Assembly (NCBI RefSeq): GCF_900106015.1
Contig: NZ_LT629797.1
Coordinates: 5,022,001-5,086,000 of the forward strand
From: Pseudomonas sihuiensis
GTDB taxonomy: Bacteria > Pseudomonadota > Gammaproteobacteria > Pseudomonadales > Pseudomonadaceae
DNA length: 64,000 nucleotides
Direction of reading: 5' to 3'
Positions 1-9,740 of this stretch are shown piece by piece. The notes beneath the pieces were generated by a model, which saw only the letters and a program-made list of their open reading frames with translations, searched no databases and had not been told where the DNA came from. The first letter of the stretch is position 1. Every line of letters begins with the position of its first letter. Both the position numbers and the translations under genes were made by a program.

Positions 1-1362
1 CTGCTGCAGTTGGAGAAGTTGCATGCCGAGTACGGCCTGAATCTGCAGGAGGCACTGGCCGGTAACGTCGTGGCGCAGAACGGGCTGGGCAGCCTGGCCG
101 AAGCCAGTCGCCAGAGTCTGAAGGACAGCGGCGTACTGTTCGAGGATCAGGTGATCATCGCCGACAGCCTGGATACGCCCTGGGCGCAGTTCTACGATCA
201 GGTCAGCCAGGAAATGGCCAAGACCTACGCCTTCAACGACGGCCTGCTGGCGTTCCTCGATAGCCAGTTGAGTGAGCGGCTGACCGAGAACCGTGCGCAG
301 ATGGTGTTGCTGGTGGTGGCGTTGGTGGTGGTGTTCCTGTTGATCGTCTACCTCTACAGCGGCTTCTACGTTTCCACCCGCGCTACCCTGAAAAACCTGG
401 GCAAGGTGATGGACAGGGTTGCCGCAGGCGATATGACGGCCAACTTCCAGGCACAGAGCCGAGACGAGCTGGGCGAGCTGGGGCAGGTGTTCAACCAGAC
501 CGTGGTGCGTATCCATGACCTGATCGAGCGCGTCGGGCATACGGTGGGCGAGGTCGGTGGCCAGGCGGATCGCGTCGAGCTGGTTTCAGGCGAGAGCAAC
601 CAGGCGGTGGCCAGCCAGCGTGCACAGATCGAGCAGGTGGCCACGGCGATGAACCAGATGTCCGCCACTGCCCAGGAGGTGGCGCGCAGCGCCGCCGCAG
701 CGGTGGGTAGCGCGCAGAGCGTGAATCAGGAAACGGTCAGTGGTCGCGCGTTGGTCGAGCAGCAGGTCGGTGCGATCCAGCGTCTTGCCGGTGAAATCGA
801 CCAGTCAGTGGCGGTGATCAACCAGCTGGCCAGCGACAGTGCGGCGATCAGCCAGGTGCTCGATGTGATCAAGGGTATCGCCGAGCAGACCAACCTGCTG
901 GCGCTCAATGCTGCCATCGAGGCGGCGCGGGCTGGTGAACAGGGTCGCGGTTTCGCCGTGGTGGCTGACGAGGTGCGCAACCTGGCCAAGCGCACCCAGC
1001 AGTCCACCGAAGAGATCGAAGCGATGATCGCCAAGCTGCAGGGCGGTGTGGGGGCGGCGGTGAAGGCGATGAACGCCAGTCACCAGATGGCGGATGGTAC
1101 GGTCAGCCAGTCGGCCAAGGTGCAGCAGGCCCTGGAGAACATCCTCGGCGCGGTGGGCATGATCGTCGACCAGAACCAGCAGATCGCCGCGGCGGCCGAG
1201 CAGCAGACGGCGGTGGCGCACGATATCGACCAGAATATCGTCGAGATCAACCATGCGGGTGAGCGCACCGCTGCCGGTGCCAGCCAAACCGAGCAGGCCA
1301 GCCGCGAGCTGAGCGAGCTGGTTACGCGTCTCAAGCAGTTGATCGGCGCGTTTCGGGTCTGA
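1..1362 (+). CDS. methyl-accepting chemotaxis protein (5' end outside window)
   Basis: Inner-membrane chemoreceptor that passes ligand signals to CheA/CheW. The frame is open from base 1, so the N-terminus and most of the periplasmic sensor are missing. What remains is the end of the periplasmic region, a transmembrane helix (about 300-370, very rich in V and L), a HAMP linker (about 375-540) and a full cytoplasmic signalling domain. The hairpin tip motif is plain: [20 protein letters not shown] followed by [15 protein letters not shown], which is the most conserved segment of the family. The ligand cannot be told from this part. Seen: domain order and tip motif. Known: MCP family role. Confidence 0.95.
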   Translation: MLQLEKLHAEYGLNLQEALAGNVVAQNGLGSLAEASRQSLKDSGVLFEDQVIIADSLDTPWAQFYDQVSQEMAKTYAFNDGLLAFLDSQLSERLTENRAQMVLLVVALVVVFLLIVYLYSGFYVSTRATLKNLGKVMDRVAAGDMTANFQAQSRDELGELGQVFNQTVVRIHDLIERVGHTVGEVGGQADRVELVSGESNQAVASQRAQIEQVATAMNQMSATAQEVARSAAAAVGSAQSVNQETVSGRALVEQQVGAIQRLAGEIDQSVAVINQLASDSAAISQVLDVIKGIAEQTNLLALNAAIEAARAGEQGRGFAVVADEVRNLAKRTQQSTEEIEAMIAKLQGGVGAAVKAMNASHQMADGTVSQSAKVQQALENILGAVGMIVDQNQQIAAAAEQQTAVAHDIDQNIVEINHAGERTAAGASQTEQASRELSELVTRLKQLIGAFRV

Positions 1363-1694
1363 TCGCTCCTCCCACAGGCTTCCCTTGGCCATTGCTCTGA
1401 CCCTGTAGGAGCGGCGCCCCGCCGCGAGCTTGGGCGACTCTCTCCAGTCGCCTTTCCTGCGCAGAGCCTGTCCTCGAAGCGTTCCTGGTCGGAGGACGGG
1501 AATCCAGAGTCTCTGTAGCTCCTGGGCTCCCGCCTTCGCGGGAGTGACGGTGAAGGTTGTTCCATAACAACCGGAAGCACAGATGGCACGTGTAGGAGCG
1601 GCGCCCCGCCGCGAATATGGGCGACACGGTCTGGAAACATTCGCCCCGGGGCGGGGCTCCTACAGATGGTCATGTAGGATGATTTGCCTGAGGT
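1363..1694. repeat. gene-free gap holding GTAGGAGC-type palindromic repeats
   Basis: Gap of about 330 bases between the convergent chemoreceptor and TatD genes; no gene seen. It holds a half repeat at about 1404-1437 (GTAGGAGCGGCGCCCCGCCG) and a full inverted pair at 1591-1674, whose right end is the reverse complement of the left. Between them, 1527-1544 is a CTCCCGC/GCGGGAG hairpin in a context (GGGAATCCAG nearby, GTGACGG after) that recurs at 26451-26479. These are probably REP-like elements. The 1591-1674 palindrome may also end transcription from both sides. Confidence 0.75.
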
Positions 1695-2474
1695 CTATGC
1701 CCAGCCGAACAACTCATCCGCATTACGGCTGCTGGCCGTAGCCAGCTCCTCGGCCGTCATACCGCGCAACGCTGCCAGCTCGGCACAGATGTCAGCCAGA
1801 TATTCCGGGCTGTTGCGCTGGTTGGGGTACATGGCTGGGGCCATGTCCGGGGCGTCGGTTTCCAGCACGATGGTCTGCAGCGGCAGCTGCGCCACCACCT
1901 TGCGCAGGCGATTGGCCTGCGGCCAGGTGGCGGCGCCGCCGAGACCGAGGCGAAAGCCCAGCTTGATGTACTCGCGAGCTTCCTCATAGCTACCGGCGAA
2001 GGCGTGGATGATGCCGCCGCGTGCCAGACGAAAGCGCTTGAGGGTGGCGATAGTCGCGGCATGGGCGCGGCGCACGTGCAGCAAGGCTGGCAGTTCGAAC
2101 TCGGCGGCCAGGTTTAACTGTGCCTCGAACAAGGTTTGCTGGCGCTGCCGATCCAACTGCTCCAGGTAATAGTCCAGACCGAACTCACCGACGGCGCACA
2201 ACTTGTGGTGCCCAGCCAGTTTGCTCAGCCAGTCGCGCAGCTCAAGGAGATCCTGCGGACGATGTTCGTCCAGATAGACTGGATGCAGGCCGAAAGCTGC
2301 GTACAGGCTTTCATCTTCTTCGACCAGCTGCCATAGCCGCTGCCAGTTGGCCTGGTAGACGCCGAGCACCACCAGGCGCTGCACGCCCAGTGCGCGGCTG
2401 CGTGTGAGCACTTCGTCGCGATCGGCGTCGAAGTCGGGGAAGTCGAGGTGGGTGTGGGTGTCGATCAGGCGCAT
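1695..2474 (-). CDS. TatD-family metal-dependent hydrolase
   Basis: Predicted cytoplasmic 3'-5' nuclease/metal hydrolase with a TIM-barrel amidohydrolase fold, 259 aa, the usual TatD length. Seen: the N-terminal metal motif DTHTHLDFP (residues about 5-13), the central GEFGLDYY carrying the metal-bridging Glu, LLHVRRAH in the middle, and LETDAPD near the C-terminus with the conserved Asp. The ATG start at 2472-2474 opens directly on the metal-binding strand, as in other members. Single gene, convergent with the chemoreceptor and divergent from the AsmA-like gene. The family is sure; which of the TatD/YcfH/YjjV subgroups is not. Confidence 0.93.
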   Translation of the reverse strand: MRLIDTHTHLDFPDFDADRDEVLTRSRALGVQRLVVLGVYQANWQRLWQLVEEDESLYAAFGLHPVYLDEHRPQDLLELRDWLSKLAGHHKLCAVGEFGLDYYLEQLDRQRQQTLFEAQLNLAAEFELPALLHVRRAHAATIATLKRFRLARGGIIHAFAGSYEEAREYIKLGFRLGLGGAATWPQANRLRKVVAQLPLQTIVLETDAPDMAPAMYPNQRNSPEYLADICAELAALRGMTAEELATASSRNADELFGWA

Positions 2475-2610
2475 CGGTCAGCTCACGATTGGGCGTTCAG
2501 AGTCGGCTATTTTTCCCTTTCCTGCCAGAGCGAGGGAGCGTTGGCTAATCTTTTCAGTCGTATGGATATGGACGAGTTTCACTCGGGCAGTGAAATAAGG
2601 AGGTCGCTGG

Positions 2611-4668
2611 GTGCGCCATTTGCGCAAGTTTGTAGGCGCATTGTTCGCCGTTTTCCTGTTGTTGCTGGCGGCGTTGATGCTGTTTCTGGTGCTGTTCGAT
2701 TGGAATCGGGCGCGGCCGTTGATCAATGAACAGGTTTCTGCGGCCCTGAATCGGCCATTCGCCATCGAGGGCGATCTGCGCGTGGTCTGGCAGCGTGAAG
2801 CCGGCCAGCAGGGTTTGAGCGCCTGGCTACCTTGGCCCCATTTTGCTGCCGAGCAGTTGCGCCTGGGCAACCCGGACTGGGCGCAGGGCGATACCTTCGT
2901 CAGTCTCGACAGCGTGCGTTTGCGCCTGTCGCCCCTGCCGCTGCTGTGGAAAACGGTGAGCATTCCCAGTATCGAACTCGGCGCGCCGGTCGCCGATCTG
3001 CAGCGCCTGGCCGATGGCCGGGCCAACTGGGTGTTCGATCTGGGCAAGGAGGAGGCGGACGATAGCAAGCAGCCCAGCCCCTGGACGCTGGATATCGGCA
3101 CCATCGGCTTTGACCGGGGGCAGGTGAAGCTCGACGACAAGGTCAGCAATACCCGACTGGAGGCGATTGTTCAGCCGCTGGGCGAGCCTATCCCGTTCGC
3201 CGATATCGTCGGCAAGAGCGCGGCCGAGCGCCTGACCGAGAGCAATGCCAGCGCCCAGGATTACGCTTTCGCCTGGCAGACCAAGGGCAGCTTCCGTGGC
3301 CAGCCGTTGACCGGCAACGGCAAGGTTGGTGGCCTGCTGGCGCTGCACGACGCGTCGCAGCCGTTCCCGCTGCAAGCCGACCTGCGCATTGGCGCGACTC
3401 GCATCGTGCTGGCCGGCAGCCTGACCGATCCGCAGAATCTGGGCGCTCTGGATCTGCGCTTGCGTCTGTCCGGCGCCAGCCTCGGTCACCTGTATCCGCT
3501 GACCGGCGTGACCTTGCCGGACACTCCACCGTACAGCACCGACGGTCGTTTGCAGGCCGACCTGCACGATGCCGATGGGGCGATCTTTCGCTACCTTGGT
3601 TTCAATGGCCAGATCGGTGACAGCGATATTCACGGTGATCTGACATTCGTGGCTCGCGAGCCGCGGCCGAAACTGTCGGGCCAGCTGACCTCCAACCAAC
3701 TGCTGTTCAGTGACCTTGCACCCCTGATCGGCGCCGACTCCAGCGAGGACAAGCGCGAACGGGGCGAGCGGGACGTGCAGCCGGCGAACAAGGCGTTACC
3801 GGTTTCCGAGTTTCGTACCGACCGCTGGCGCGCGATGGACGCCGATGTGCGTTTCGTCGGTAAGCGCATCGTGCACAGCGAACAGTTGCCGATCACCGAT
3901 CTCGACACCCATGTGGTGCTCAATGACGGCATGCTGAGTCTGGAGCCACTGCGTTTCGGCATGGCCGGCGGTGTGCTCGACTCGCAGATCCGTCTCAATG
4001 GTGCGACCACGCCGTTGCAGGGGTAGATGCGTCTGCGCGCGCGTGATCTCAAGCTCAAGCAGCTGTTTCCCACCTTCGCGCCGATGCAGACCAGCCTCGG
4101 TGAGCTCAACGGCGATGCGCGCATCAGCGGCCGTGGCAACTCGGTGGCCGCTTTGCTCGGCAGCGCCGATGGCGAGTTGAAGATGCTGATCAATGATGGC
4201 GCGGTGAGTCGCGGGCTGATGGAAATCGCCGGGCTGAACGTCGGCAACTACCTGGTCGGCAGGCTGTTCGGCGACGAGGATGTGAAGATCCACTGCGCGG
4301 CAGCGGATCTCGGCATCAAGCAGGGGCTGATGAGCACGCGGCTGTTCGTCATCGACACCGACAATGCGGTGATCAAGGTCGACGGCAGTGCCAACTTCGC
4401 CAACGAGCGGCTGAACTTCACCATCACGCCCGCGACCAAGGGCTTTCGTATCTTTTCCCTGCGCTCGCCGCTGTACGTACGCGGCACGTTCAAGGAGCCG
4501 TCACCAGGCGTGCAGGCCACGCCGCTGGCGCTGCGTGGTGTTGGCCTGGTAGCGCTGGGCGTTGCGGTGGCGCCGGCGGCCGGCTTGCTGGCGCTGGTGG
4601 CACCCAGCGCGGGTGACGAGCCGAGCCAGTGCGCGCCGCTGCTGCAGAAAATTCAGGGTGGCCAGTGA
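2611..4668 (+). pseudogene. AsmA-family protein, interrupted by an in-frame TAG
   Basis: AsmA-type inner-membrane protein with a large periplasmic domain; the family is linked to outer-membrane biogenesis and lipid transport. Start is GTG at 2611, with AAGGAGG at 2597-2603. Residues about 9-29 form one N-terminal membrane helix, followed by the long repetitive AsmA region. Codon 472 (4024-4026) is TAG. The same frame then continues without other damage to 4668, and the C-terminal part (LKLKQLFPTF, then TSLGELNGDARISG) is the conserved AsmA C-domain. Repaired length would be 685 aa. An ATG directly after the stop could restart translation, but no ribosome site precedes it. A sequencing error, a recent nonsense mutation or readthrough are all possible. 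Confidence 0.85.
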
Positions 4669-4680
4669 TCCGCCCGGCGC

Positions 4681-4701
4681 GTAGGGCGGGTGCAACCCGC
4701 C
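4681..4701. repeat. short GTAGGGCGGG palindrome
   Basis: GTAGGGCGGGTGCAACCCGC is a self-complementary repeat just after the AsmA-like gene. The same sequence type occurs as an inverted pair at 53152-53204. It may act as a weak terminator between the convergent AsmA-like and fruR genes. Confidence 0.6.
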
Positions 4702-4721
4702 TCGGCCTCGAGGGCCAATAT

Positions 4722-5708
4722 TCAGGCTCGGGCCTTGAAGCTGCGGCCGATGGCCTCGATGCCGGGCTGATAGTTGTTGTGCTCCACCGCCCGCAGTGTC
4801 CAGGCCAGCACGCGCTCGGCGATGCGTTCGTGTTGTTGGCTCATGGCATTGACCCGCAGCGGCAGAAAATCCAGCAACTGGGTATCGCCGAAGGTGGCTA
4901 GGCGCACTGAAGGCCATTGTTCGCTGCCCTGTTCGCGTAGCGCATCGAACACCCCTTCGAGCAGCACGTAGGCGGTGGTCAGCAAGGCATCCGGCGGGCC
5001 AACTTCATCCATCAGAGTCTTCATTTGCCGGTAGCCGCAGGCACGGCTGAACAGCTCGCCGTGGTAGACGCTGATGTGCCCGTCGAAACCCTTCAGTGCC
5101 GAACGGAAGCCGCGTTCGCGCGCCTGGCTGATGACCAGTTCCGCACGGGCGCCGAGCAGGGCGATATGCCGGGGTTTGGGCGTCAGCAGGCTTTCGGTCA
5201 GGGTGCGCCCGGCTTGTTCGTCATCGCTGACCACCGAGCGGATGTGAGTGGGCGACAGCGCGCGGTCCACGGCTACGACCGGCAGGCCGGCGGCGACGAT
5301 GGCCGGATACAGCGGATCGTCCGCAGGCAGGCAGCTGGCGACGATCAGCGCCTCGCAGCGGCGTGAGCGGAACAGCTCGAGCAACTGCCGCTCGCTGCTC
5401 GGGTCATCGTCGGAGCTGGCGATCAGCAACTGATAGCCGGCGGCGCGCGCCTTCTGTTCGAGCAGCTTGGCCAGGCGCGCATAACTGGGGTTTTCCAGGT
5501 CCGGCAGGATGAAACCCAGGCAGCGGCTCTGCCCGCGGCGCAGGCTGGCGGCCTGCTGATCCGGACGATAGCCATGCGCCTCGACCACGGCCAAGACCCT
5601 GGCCACGGTCGCAGGGCTGATGCGCCGACGTTCGGCCTGGCCGTTGATCACGTAGCTGGCGGTGGTCACCGAGACCTGTGCCAGGCGGGCGATGTCGCTG
5701 AGTTTCAC
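4722..5708 (-). CDS. fruR: LacI-family fructose repressor FruR/Cra
   Basis: Transcriptional repressor of the fructose operon; in pseudomonads the effector is fructose 1-phosphate. The protein has 328 aa. The N-terminal helix-turn-helix MKLSDIARLAQVSVTTASYV is close to enterobacterial Cra, and the periplasmic-binding-type core includes GFILPDLENPSYARLA and, near the end, LATFGDTQLLDFLP, which is also Cra-like. The start is GTG at 5706-5708, and the Cra-like first residues support it. The gene is divergent from fruB with a Cra operator between them. It most likely represses fruBKA. Family and target are well supported; global control as in E. coli is not implied. Confidence 0.95.
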   Translation of the reverse strand: MKLSDIARLAQVSVTTASYVINGQAERRRISPATVARVLAVVEAHGYRPDQQAASLRRGQSRCLGFILPDLENPSYARLAKLLEQKARAAGYQLLIASSDDDPSSERQLLELFRSRRCEALIVASCLPADDPLYPAIVAAGLPVVAVDRALSPTHIRSVVSDDEQAGRTLTESLLTPKPRHIALLGARAELVISQARERGFRSALKGFDGHISVYHGELFSRACGYRQMKTLMDEVGPPDALLTTAYVLLEGVFDALREQGSEQWPSVRLATFGDTQLLDFLPLRVNAMSQQHERIAERVLAWTLRAVEHNNYQPGIEAIGRSFKARA

Positions 5709-5823
5709 GGGCGCAGCACCATGCAGGGAAAGGATTTCGAGCGTGCGAGCGCGGCGAGTCTACACCGACTCGACGACGACTGGGCTTCAAGGATTACCCA
5801 TTATCGGATAAGGTGCCAGCGTT

Positions 5824-5854
5824 TGATGAATCGTTTCAGCAATGTGATTCATCA
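5824..5854. promoter_or_regulatory. Cra/FruR operator in a 9-bp inverted repeat
   Basis: TGAATCGTTTCA at 5827-5838 matches the Cra operator core. It sits inside a perfect inverted repeat, TGATGAATC (5824-5832) and GATTCATCA (5846-5854). It lies about 95 bases before the fruB ATG and about 115 from the fruR start, so one bound repressor could control both directions. No convincing -35/-10 pair was recognised. Confidence 0.8.
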
Positions 5855-5946
5855 GCTAGTCTTGAGGGTGTTTGGGTGTCGTAAGTGAGCGCCGAGCCCG
5901 TGAACACCCTTCTCAATCAGAACAAGAATCCAAGCCGGAGGCACCC

Positions 5947-8808
5947 ATGCTCGAACTCGATGCCAGCCAAATCCAGATGGGCCGGGCGGCGGCGAACAAG
6001 GGCGAAGCCCTGGCCATGCTCGGCGATGCGCTGGCCAGTGCCGGCCTGGCCACTGCGGCTTACCTCGAAGGCCTGCAGGCGCGCGAAGCCCAGGGGTCGA
6101 CCTTTCTCGGCCAGGGCATCGCCATCCCCCATGGCACACCGCAGACTCGCGATCAGGTGCTGCGCACCGGCGTCAGCCTGATCCAGTTCCCCGCGGGCGT
6201 GGACTGGGGCAACGGCCAGCAGGTGTACCTGGCCATCGCCATTGCCGCGCAATCCGACGAACACCTGCACCTGCTGCAACTGCTGACCCGCGCCCTCGGC
6301 GAGGGCGATTTGAGCCAGGCGCTGCGTGAAGCCCGCGAGCCGGCGCAGATACTCGAACTGCTGCAGGGCGCACCGCAGGCACTGGCACTGGACGGTCAAC
6401 TGGTGGCGCTGGCGCAGCCCGCCGATGACTTCGACGAATTGCTCTGGCAGGGCGCGCGCCTGTTGCGCCAGGCCGGTTGTGCGCGCAGCGGCTTCGCCCT
6501 CGGGCTGGCGCGGGGCGAGCCGTTGCCGCTGGGCGATGGTCTGTGGTGGCTGCACAGCGAGGCCAGCGTCGAGCGCCCTGGTCTGGCGTTCGTCACACCG
6601 GCGCAGCCGCTGAGCTTTCGCGGTGAGGCACTGCGCGGCCTGTTCTGTCTGGCCAGCCAGGGCGAGGCGCATCGTCAGGCGCTGGAGCGGTTGTGCGATG
6701 TGCTGATCGGCGGTCGTGCAGCGGCGTTCAGCGAAGCCAGCGACAGCCGCCAGGTGATCGAGGCGTTGGGCGGTGAGGTGCCGCCGGACTGGCCCAGCCT
6801 CAGCGTGCCACTGCTCAATGCCCATGGTCTGCACGCGCGCCCGGCCAAGGCGCTGAGCGAACTGGCGCAGGGTTTCGCCGGTGAGATCCGCGTGCGTCTG
6901 CTCGGCGACAGCGGCGCCGGCGTATCGGCCAAGAGCCTCAGCCGCTTGTTGGCCTTGGGGGCGCGACGCGGGCAGATGCTTGAATTCAGCGCCGAACCGG
7001 CGATTGCCGACAGCGCCTTGCCGGCCATTCGTGCCGCTCTGGAAAGTGGCCTGGGCGAAGCCGTCGAGCCGCTGAGCGAAGCGTTGCCCGAGGTGGCTGC
7101 GCAGCTTGAGCCGGTCGAAGCGGTCGCCCCTGTTGCCGGTAGCCGTCTGCAGGCGGTCGGTGCCTCGCCCGGTATCGCCATCGGCCCGGCGCTGGTGCGT
7201 ACGCCGCCGACCTTTGATTTCGCCGAGCAAGGCCAGGGTGTCGAGCAGGAACGCGGGCGACTGGATTCAGCTCTGGCCGCTGTCGCCGCGCAGATCCAGC
7301 GTCTGGTCGATGGCGCCGGTGTGGCGAGCATCCGGGAAATCTTCAGTGCTCACCTGGCCATGCTCGCCGATCCGGCGCTGCGTGAAGACGTCGACGCCCG
7401 CCTGGCCAAGGGCGCGAGCGCCGAGGCGGCCTGGCAGGTCGAGGTCGAGGCGGCGGCCAAGCGTCAGGAGGCGCTGCATGACCCATTGCTGGCCGAGCGA
7501 GCAGCGGACCTGCGTGATATCGGCAACCGTGTGCTGGCGCATCTGTGTGGCGTAGAGCTGCTCAGCGAGCCGAACGAGCCGTACATCCTGGTGATGGCTG
7601 AAGTCGTGCCGTCGGACGTCGCTAGCCTCGACCGTCAGCGCGTGGCCGGCATCCTCACCGCTCGCGGTGGCGCCACCGCGCACAGCGCGATCATCGCTCG
7701 CGCCCTGGGGATTCCCGCCGTGGTCGGTGCCGGCGATGGCGTGCTGGCGCTGGCGCAAGGCACGCCGCTGCTGCTCGATGGCGACAGCGGCCTGCTGCGC
7801 ATCGCCCCGGATGCGGCCGAGCGCGACCAGGCGCTGCATGAACGTGAGACGGCGCAGCAGCGTCGCGAGCAGGCGCATGCCGAGCGCTTCAGCGAAGCGC
7901 AGACCCGTGACGGTGTGCGTGTGGAAGTGGCGGCCAATATCGGTGCCAGCGGTGAAACCGCCGACGCCGTGGAGCTGGGCGCGGAAGCGGTGGGCCTGCT
8001 GCGCACCGAGCTGGTGTTCATGGAGCATGCCCAGGCGCCGGATCACGCCGCGCAGGAGCGCGAATACCGGCGCGTACTCGATGCCCTCGCCGGTCGGCCG
8101 CTGGTGGTGCGCACCCTGGATGTCGGCGGCGATAAACCCCTGCCGTACTGGCCGATGCCGGCCGAGGAAAACCCCTTCCTCGGTGTGCGTGGCATTCGCC
8201 TGAGCCTGCAGCGTCCGGAGATTCTCGAAACCCAGCTGCGCGCCTTGCTCGCCTCGGCCGATGGCCGGCCGCTGCGGATCATGTTCCCCATGGTCGGTTC
8301 GGTGGAGGAGTGGCGTGCGGCACGTGACATGGTGCAGCGGCTGCGCGAAGAGATCGAAGTAAGCGACCTGCAGGTCGGCATCATGATCGAAGTGCCCTCG
8401 GCAGCGTTGTTGGCGCCGGTGCTGGCGCGCGAGGTGGACTTCTTCAGCATCGGCACCAATGACCTGACCCAGTACTGCCTGGCCATCGACCGCGGCCATC
8501 CGCAGCTGTCGGCGCAGGCCGATGGCCTGCATCCCGCCGTGCTGCGCCTGATCGAGATGACCGTGACTGCAGCTCATGCCCAGGGCAAGTGGGTCGGCAT
8601 CTGCGGCGAACTGGCCAGTGACCGTCTGGCCGTGCCGCTGCTGGTGGGGCTTGGCGTGGACGAACTGAGCGTGACGCCACGCTCGATTGCCCTGGTCAAG
8701 GCCCGTGTGCGCGAGCTGGACAGCCGCCAGGCGCGAACCCTGGCTGACCGTGCCCTGACCCTGGACAGTGCCAGCGCCGTGCGTGCGCTGGTGGCGGAGA
8801 TGCACTGA
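5947..8808 (+). CDS. fruB: fructose PTS multiphosphoryl transfer protein (EIIA-HPr-EI)
   Basis: Cytoplasmic phosphotransfer chain for fructose in one polypeptide of 953 aa; phosphate passes from PEP to EI, HPr and EIIA, then to FruA. Domains: EIIA-Fru about 1-145 with phospho-His62 in GIAIPHGTP; a degenerate linker 150-270; HPr about 285-375 with His296 in GLHARPA; EI about 400-953 with His579 in GGATAHSAI. The start is ATG 5947 with CCGGAGG upstream. An earlier in-frame codon at 5872 adds 25 residues with no family similarity. It is the first gene of fruBKA and overlaps fruK by one base. This EIIA-HPr-EI fusion is the usual pseudomonad form. Confidence 0.97.
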   Translation: MLELDASQIQMGRAAANKGEALAMLGDALASAGLATAAYLEGLQAREAQGSTFLGQGIAIPHGTPQTRDQVLRTGVSLIQFPAGVDWGNGQQVYLAIAIAAQSDEHLHLLQLLTRALGEGDLSQALREAREPAQILELLQGAPQALALDGQLVALAQPADDFDELLWQGARLLRQAGCARSGFALGLARGEPLPLGDGLWWLHSEASVERPGLAFVTPAQPLSFRGEALRGLFCLASQGEAHRQALERLCDVLIGGRAAAFSEASDSRQVIEALGGEVPPDWPSLSVPLLNAHGLHARPAKALSELAQGFAGEIRVRLLGDSGAGVSAKSLSRLLALGARRGQMLEFSAEPAIADSALPAIRAALESGLGEAVEPLSEALPEVAAQLEPVEAVAPVAGSRLQAVGASPGIAIGPALVRTPPTFDFAEQGQGVEQERGRLDSALAAVAAQIQRLVDGAGVASIREIFSAHLAMLADPALREDVDARLAKGASAEAAWQVEVEAAAKRQEALHDPLLAERAADLRDIGNRVLAHLCGVELLSEPNEPYILVMAEVVPSDVASLDRQRVAGILTARGGATAHSAIIARALGIPAVVGAGDGVLALAQGTPLLLDGDSGLLRIAPDAAERDQALHERETAQQRREQAHAERFSEAQTRDGVRVEVAANIGASGETADAVELGAEAVGLLRTELVFMEHAQAPDHAAQEREYRRVLDALAGRPLVVRTLDVGGDKPLPYWPMPAEENPFLGVRGIRLSLQRPEILETQLRALLASADGRPLRIMFPMVGSVEEWRAARDMVQRLREEIEVSDLQVGIMIEVPSAALLAPVLAREVDFFSIGTNDLTQYCLAIDRGHPQLSAQADGLHPAVLRLIEMTVTAAHAQGKWVGICGELASDRLAVPLLVGLGVDELSVTPRSIALVKARVRELDSRQARTLADRALTLDSASAVRALVAEMH

Positions 8809-9728
8809 TGGCCCGAATTCTGACCCTGACCCTGAACCCGGCGCTGGACCTGACTCTGCGTCTTGACCGTCTGCAGCCCGGCGCGATCAACCGCTGCCAT
8901 GAGCTGCGCAGTCACGCCGCCGGCAAGGGCCTGAACGTCGCCCAGGTGCTGGCCGACCTTGGCCACAGCCTGAGCGTTGCTGGCTTTCTCGGGCGCGCCA
9001 ACGCGGCGCCGTTCGAGAGCCTGATGCACAAGCGCGGTTTTCACGATCTGTTCGTCCGTGTGCCGGGGGAGACGCGCAGCAATATCAAACTGGCCGAAGC
9101 CGACGGCTGCATCACCGACCTCAACGGCCCCGGCCCGCAGGTCGAGGCTGAGCACCTGGAGCGCCTGGAGGCTGAGCTGGAGCCGCTGCTCGCCGGGCAT
9201 GACGCCGTGGTAGTGGCCGGCAGCCTGCCGCGTGGCGTCAGCGCGCAATGGTTCGCCGGCTTGCTGCGGCGGATCAAGGCCAGCGGCGTGCCGCTGGCGG
9301 TCGATAGCAGTGGTGCTGCCCTGCAGGCGGCGCTGGGCGTCGCCCCGTGGCTGATCAAACCCAACGAAGAAGAGCTGGCCGAGGTATGCGGCAGCGATCT
9401 GCCTGCCGCCGTGCAGACGCTGCGTGCGCAGGGTATCGAGCACGTGCTGCTGTCGCGCGGCGCTGCTGGCGTCGACTGGCACGGCCCGGACATCGCCCTG
9501 CGCGCCATACCGCCGCGTGTCGAGGTCGCCAGTACGGTCGGCGCCGGTGATTCGCTGCTGGCGGCCAGCCTGCACGGCCTGCTCGAAGGCTGGCCAGCCG
9601 AACGCACCTTGCGTCTGGCCACGGCGGTGGCGGCGCAGGCGGTCACCCAGATCGGCTTCGGCATCCATGATCGCGAGCAGCTGGCCCGTCTTGAAGCGGC
9701 CGTGCACTTGCACTCCATAGAAGAATAA
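8808..9728 (+). CDS. fruK: 1-phosphofructokinase
   Basis: Phosphorylates fructose 1-phosphate, the product of the PTS, to fructose 1,6-bisphosphate using ATP. It is a PfkB/ribokinase-fold enzyme of 306 aa, normal for FruK. Seen: NPALDLTLRLD at the N-terminus, the sugar-binding AAGKGLNVA (about 37-45), PNEEEL in the middle and the catalytic GAGDSLLA with Asp248. Its ATG overlaps the fruB stop (TGATG), so the two are translationally coupled. FruK removes the inducer fructose 1-phosphate and so also resets FruR. Confidence 0.97.
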   Translation: MARILTLTLNPALDLTLRLDRLQPGAINRCHELRSHAAGKGLNVAQVLADLGHSLSVAGFLGRANAAPFESLMHKRGFHDLFVRVPGETRSNIKLAEADGCITDLNGPGPQVEAEHLERLEAELEPLLAGHDAVVVAGSLPRGVSAQWFAGLLRRIKASGVPLAVDSSGAALQAALGVAPWLIKPNEEELAEVCGSDLPAAVQTLRAQGIEHVLLSRGAAGVDWHGPDIALRAIPPRVEVASTVGAGDSLLAASLHGLLEGWPAERTLRLATAVAAQAVTQIGFGIHDREQLARLEAAVHLHSIEE

Positions 9729-9740
9729 GAGGCACCCACC

